A stretch of DNA of 64,000 nt from Paenibacillus azoreducens. Lineage in GTDB: Bacteria > Bacillota > Bacilli > Paenibacillales > Paenibacillaceae. Below are positions 63,997 through 64,000 of the stretch, piece by piece (the first letter of the stretch is position 1; each line of letters starts with the position of its first letter). A program made the position numbers and the translations under genes. The notes under the pieces are model-generated. The model was not told where the DNA came from. It made no database searches and saw only the letters and a list, made by a program, of their open reading frames with translations. The DNA lies in assembly GCF_021654775.1 (NCBI RefSeq), contig NZ_AP025343.1, positions 2,757,501 through 2,821,500 of the forward strand, in the 5' to 3' direction.

Positions 63997-64000
63997 AGTT

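Noticed and set aside
56591..64000. Array as a transposon or ordinary genomic island repeats
   Set aside because: No transposase, no target duplications; one oriented site per gene and cassette-specific end complementarity fit cassettes better.

Overview
The window looks like chromosome of a Gram-positive, endospore-forming Bacillales bacterium, most likely a Paenibacillus. I base this on the panB-panC-panD / dinG / ypmB / asnS / dnaD neighbourhood (a B. subtilis-like order with insertions), a Spo0E-like phosphatase, strong AGGAGG ribosome sites, frequent TTG/GTG starts, and many dispersed intergenic repeats. No rRNA, tRNA, IS transposase or CRISPR array was seen.

Layout. 1-1271: dispersed repeats. 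1272-16973: housekeeping block with pantothenate synthesis (panBCD), a TPR protein, the DinG helicase/nuclease, Rex, an MtaD-like deaminase, YpmB, a small FtsH-like protease, 3-hydroxyacyl-CoA dehydrogenase, acetate kinase, AsnRS and DnaD. 17145-24100: an epimerase, an ECF sigma/anti-sigma pair, a triple-repeat membrane protein, CsaA and RlmD, separated by repeat-rich gaps. 24400-37700: an accessory 'island of singles' (VOC protein, transglutaminase-like protein with AraC regulator, serine hydrolase, WYL regulator, PfpI-like protein, acetyltransferases, DarB-like ketosynthase, kinase-fold phosphotransferase, esterase, ArsR/DUF2087 regulator). 37780-43015: a glyoxylate-shunt operon (small zinc-knuckle protein, isocitrate lyase, malate synthase, 60-aa protein) behind three copies of a palindromic operator, followed by a DRTGG/CBS regulator gene. 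43082-53356: Spo0E-like protein, a LexA-box-controlled small helix-turn-helix protein, a caspase-fold-like protein, a diguanylate cyclase, and an aldehyde dehydrogenase with DUF779 partner. 53460-54100: a degenerate minisatellite. 54514-56038: a reverse-strand merR / hypothetical / clpP operon.

56591-64000 is the most remarkable part: an integron-like gene-cassette array. A damaged tyrosine recombinase gene with an unusual N-terminal domain is followed by an attI-like site and then at least seven complete A+T-rich cassettes (about 630-1360 bp). Each carries one gene, all on the + strand, and each ends in a folded attC-like site of 78-184 bp; an eighth cassette runs off the window. In most cassettes the first 7-10 bases after the crossover point are the reverse complement of the R'' box of the same cassette's own site, as expected if each unit circularises. 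The sites also show covarying internal hairpins and a spacer asymmetry unlike textbook attC. Cassette products include two DUF1643 proteins, a DUF3800-like protein (frameshifted), an HEPN-like protein and several unknowns.

Several frameshifts here (recombinase, DUF3800 cassette, small ORF near 30.9 kb) lie in A or T homopolymers, so sequencing error must be excluded before calling them real.
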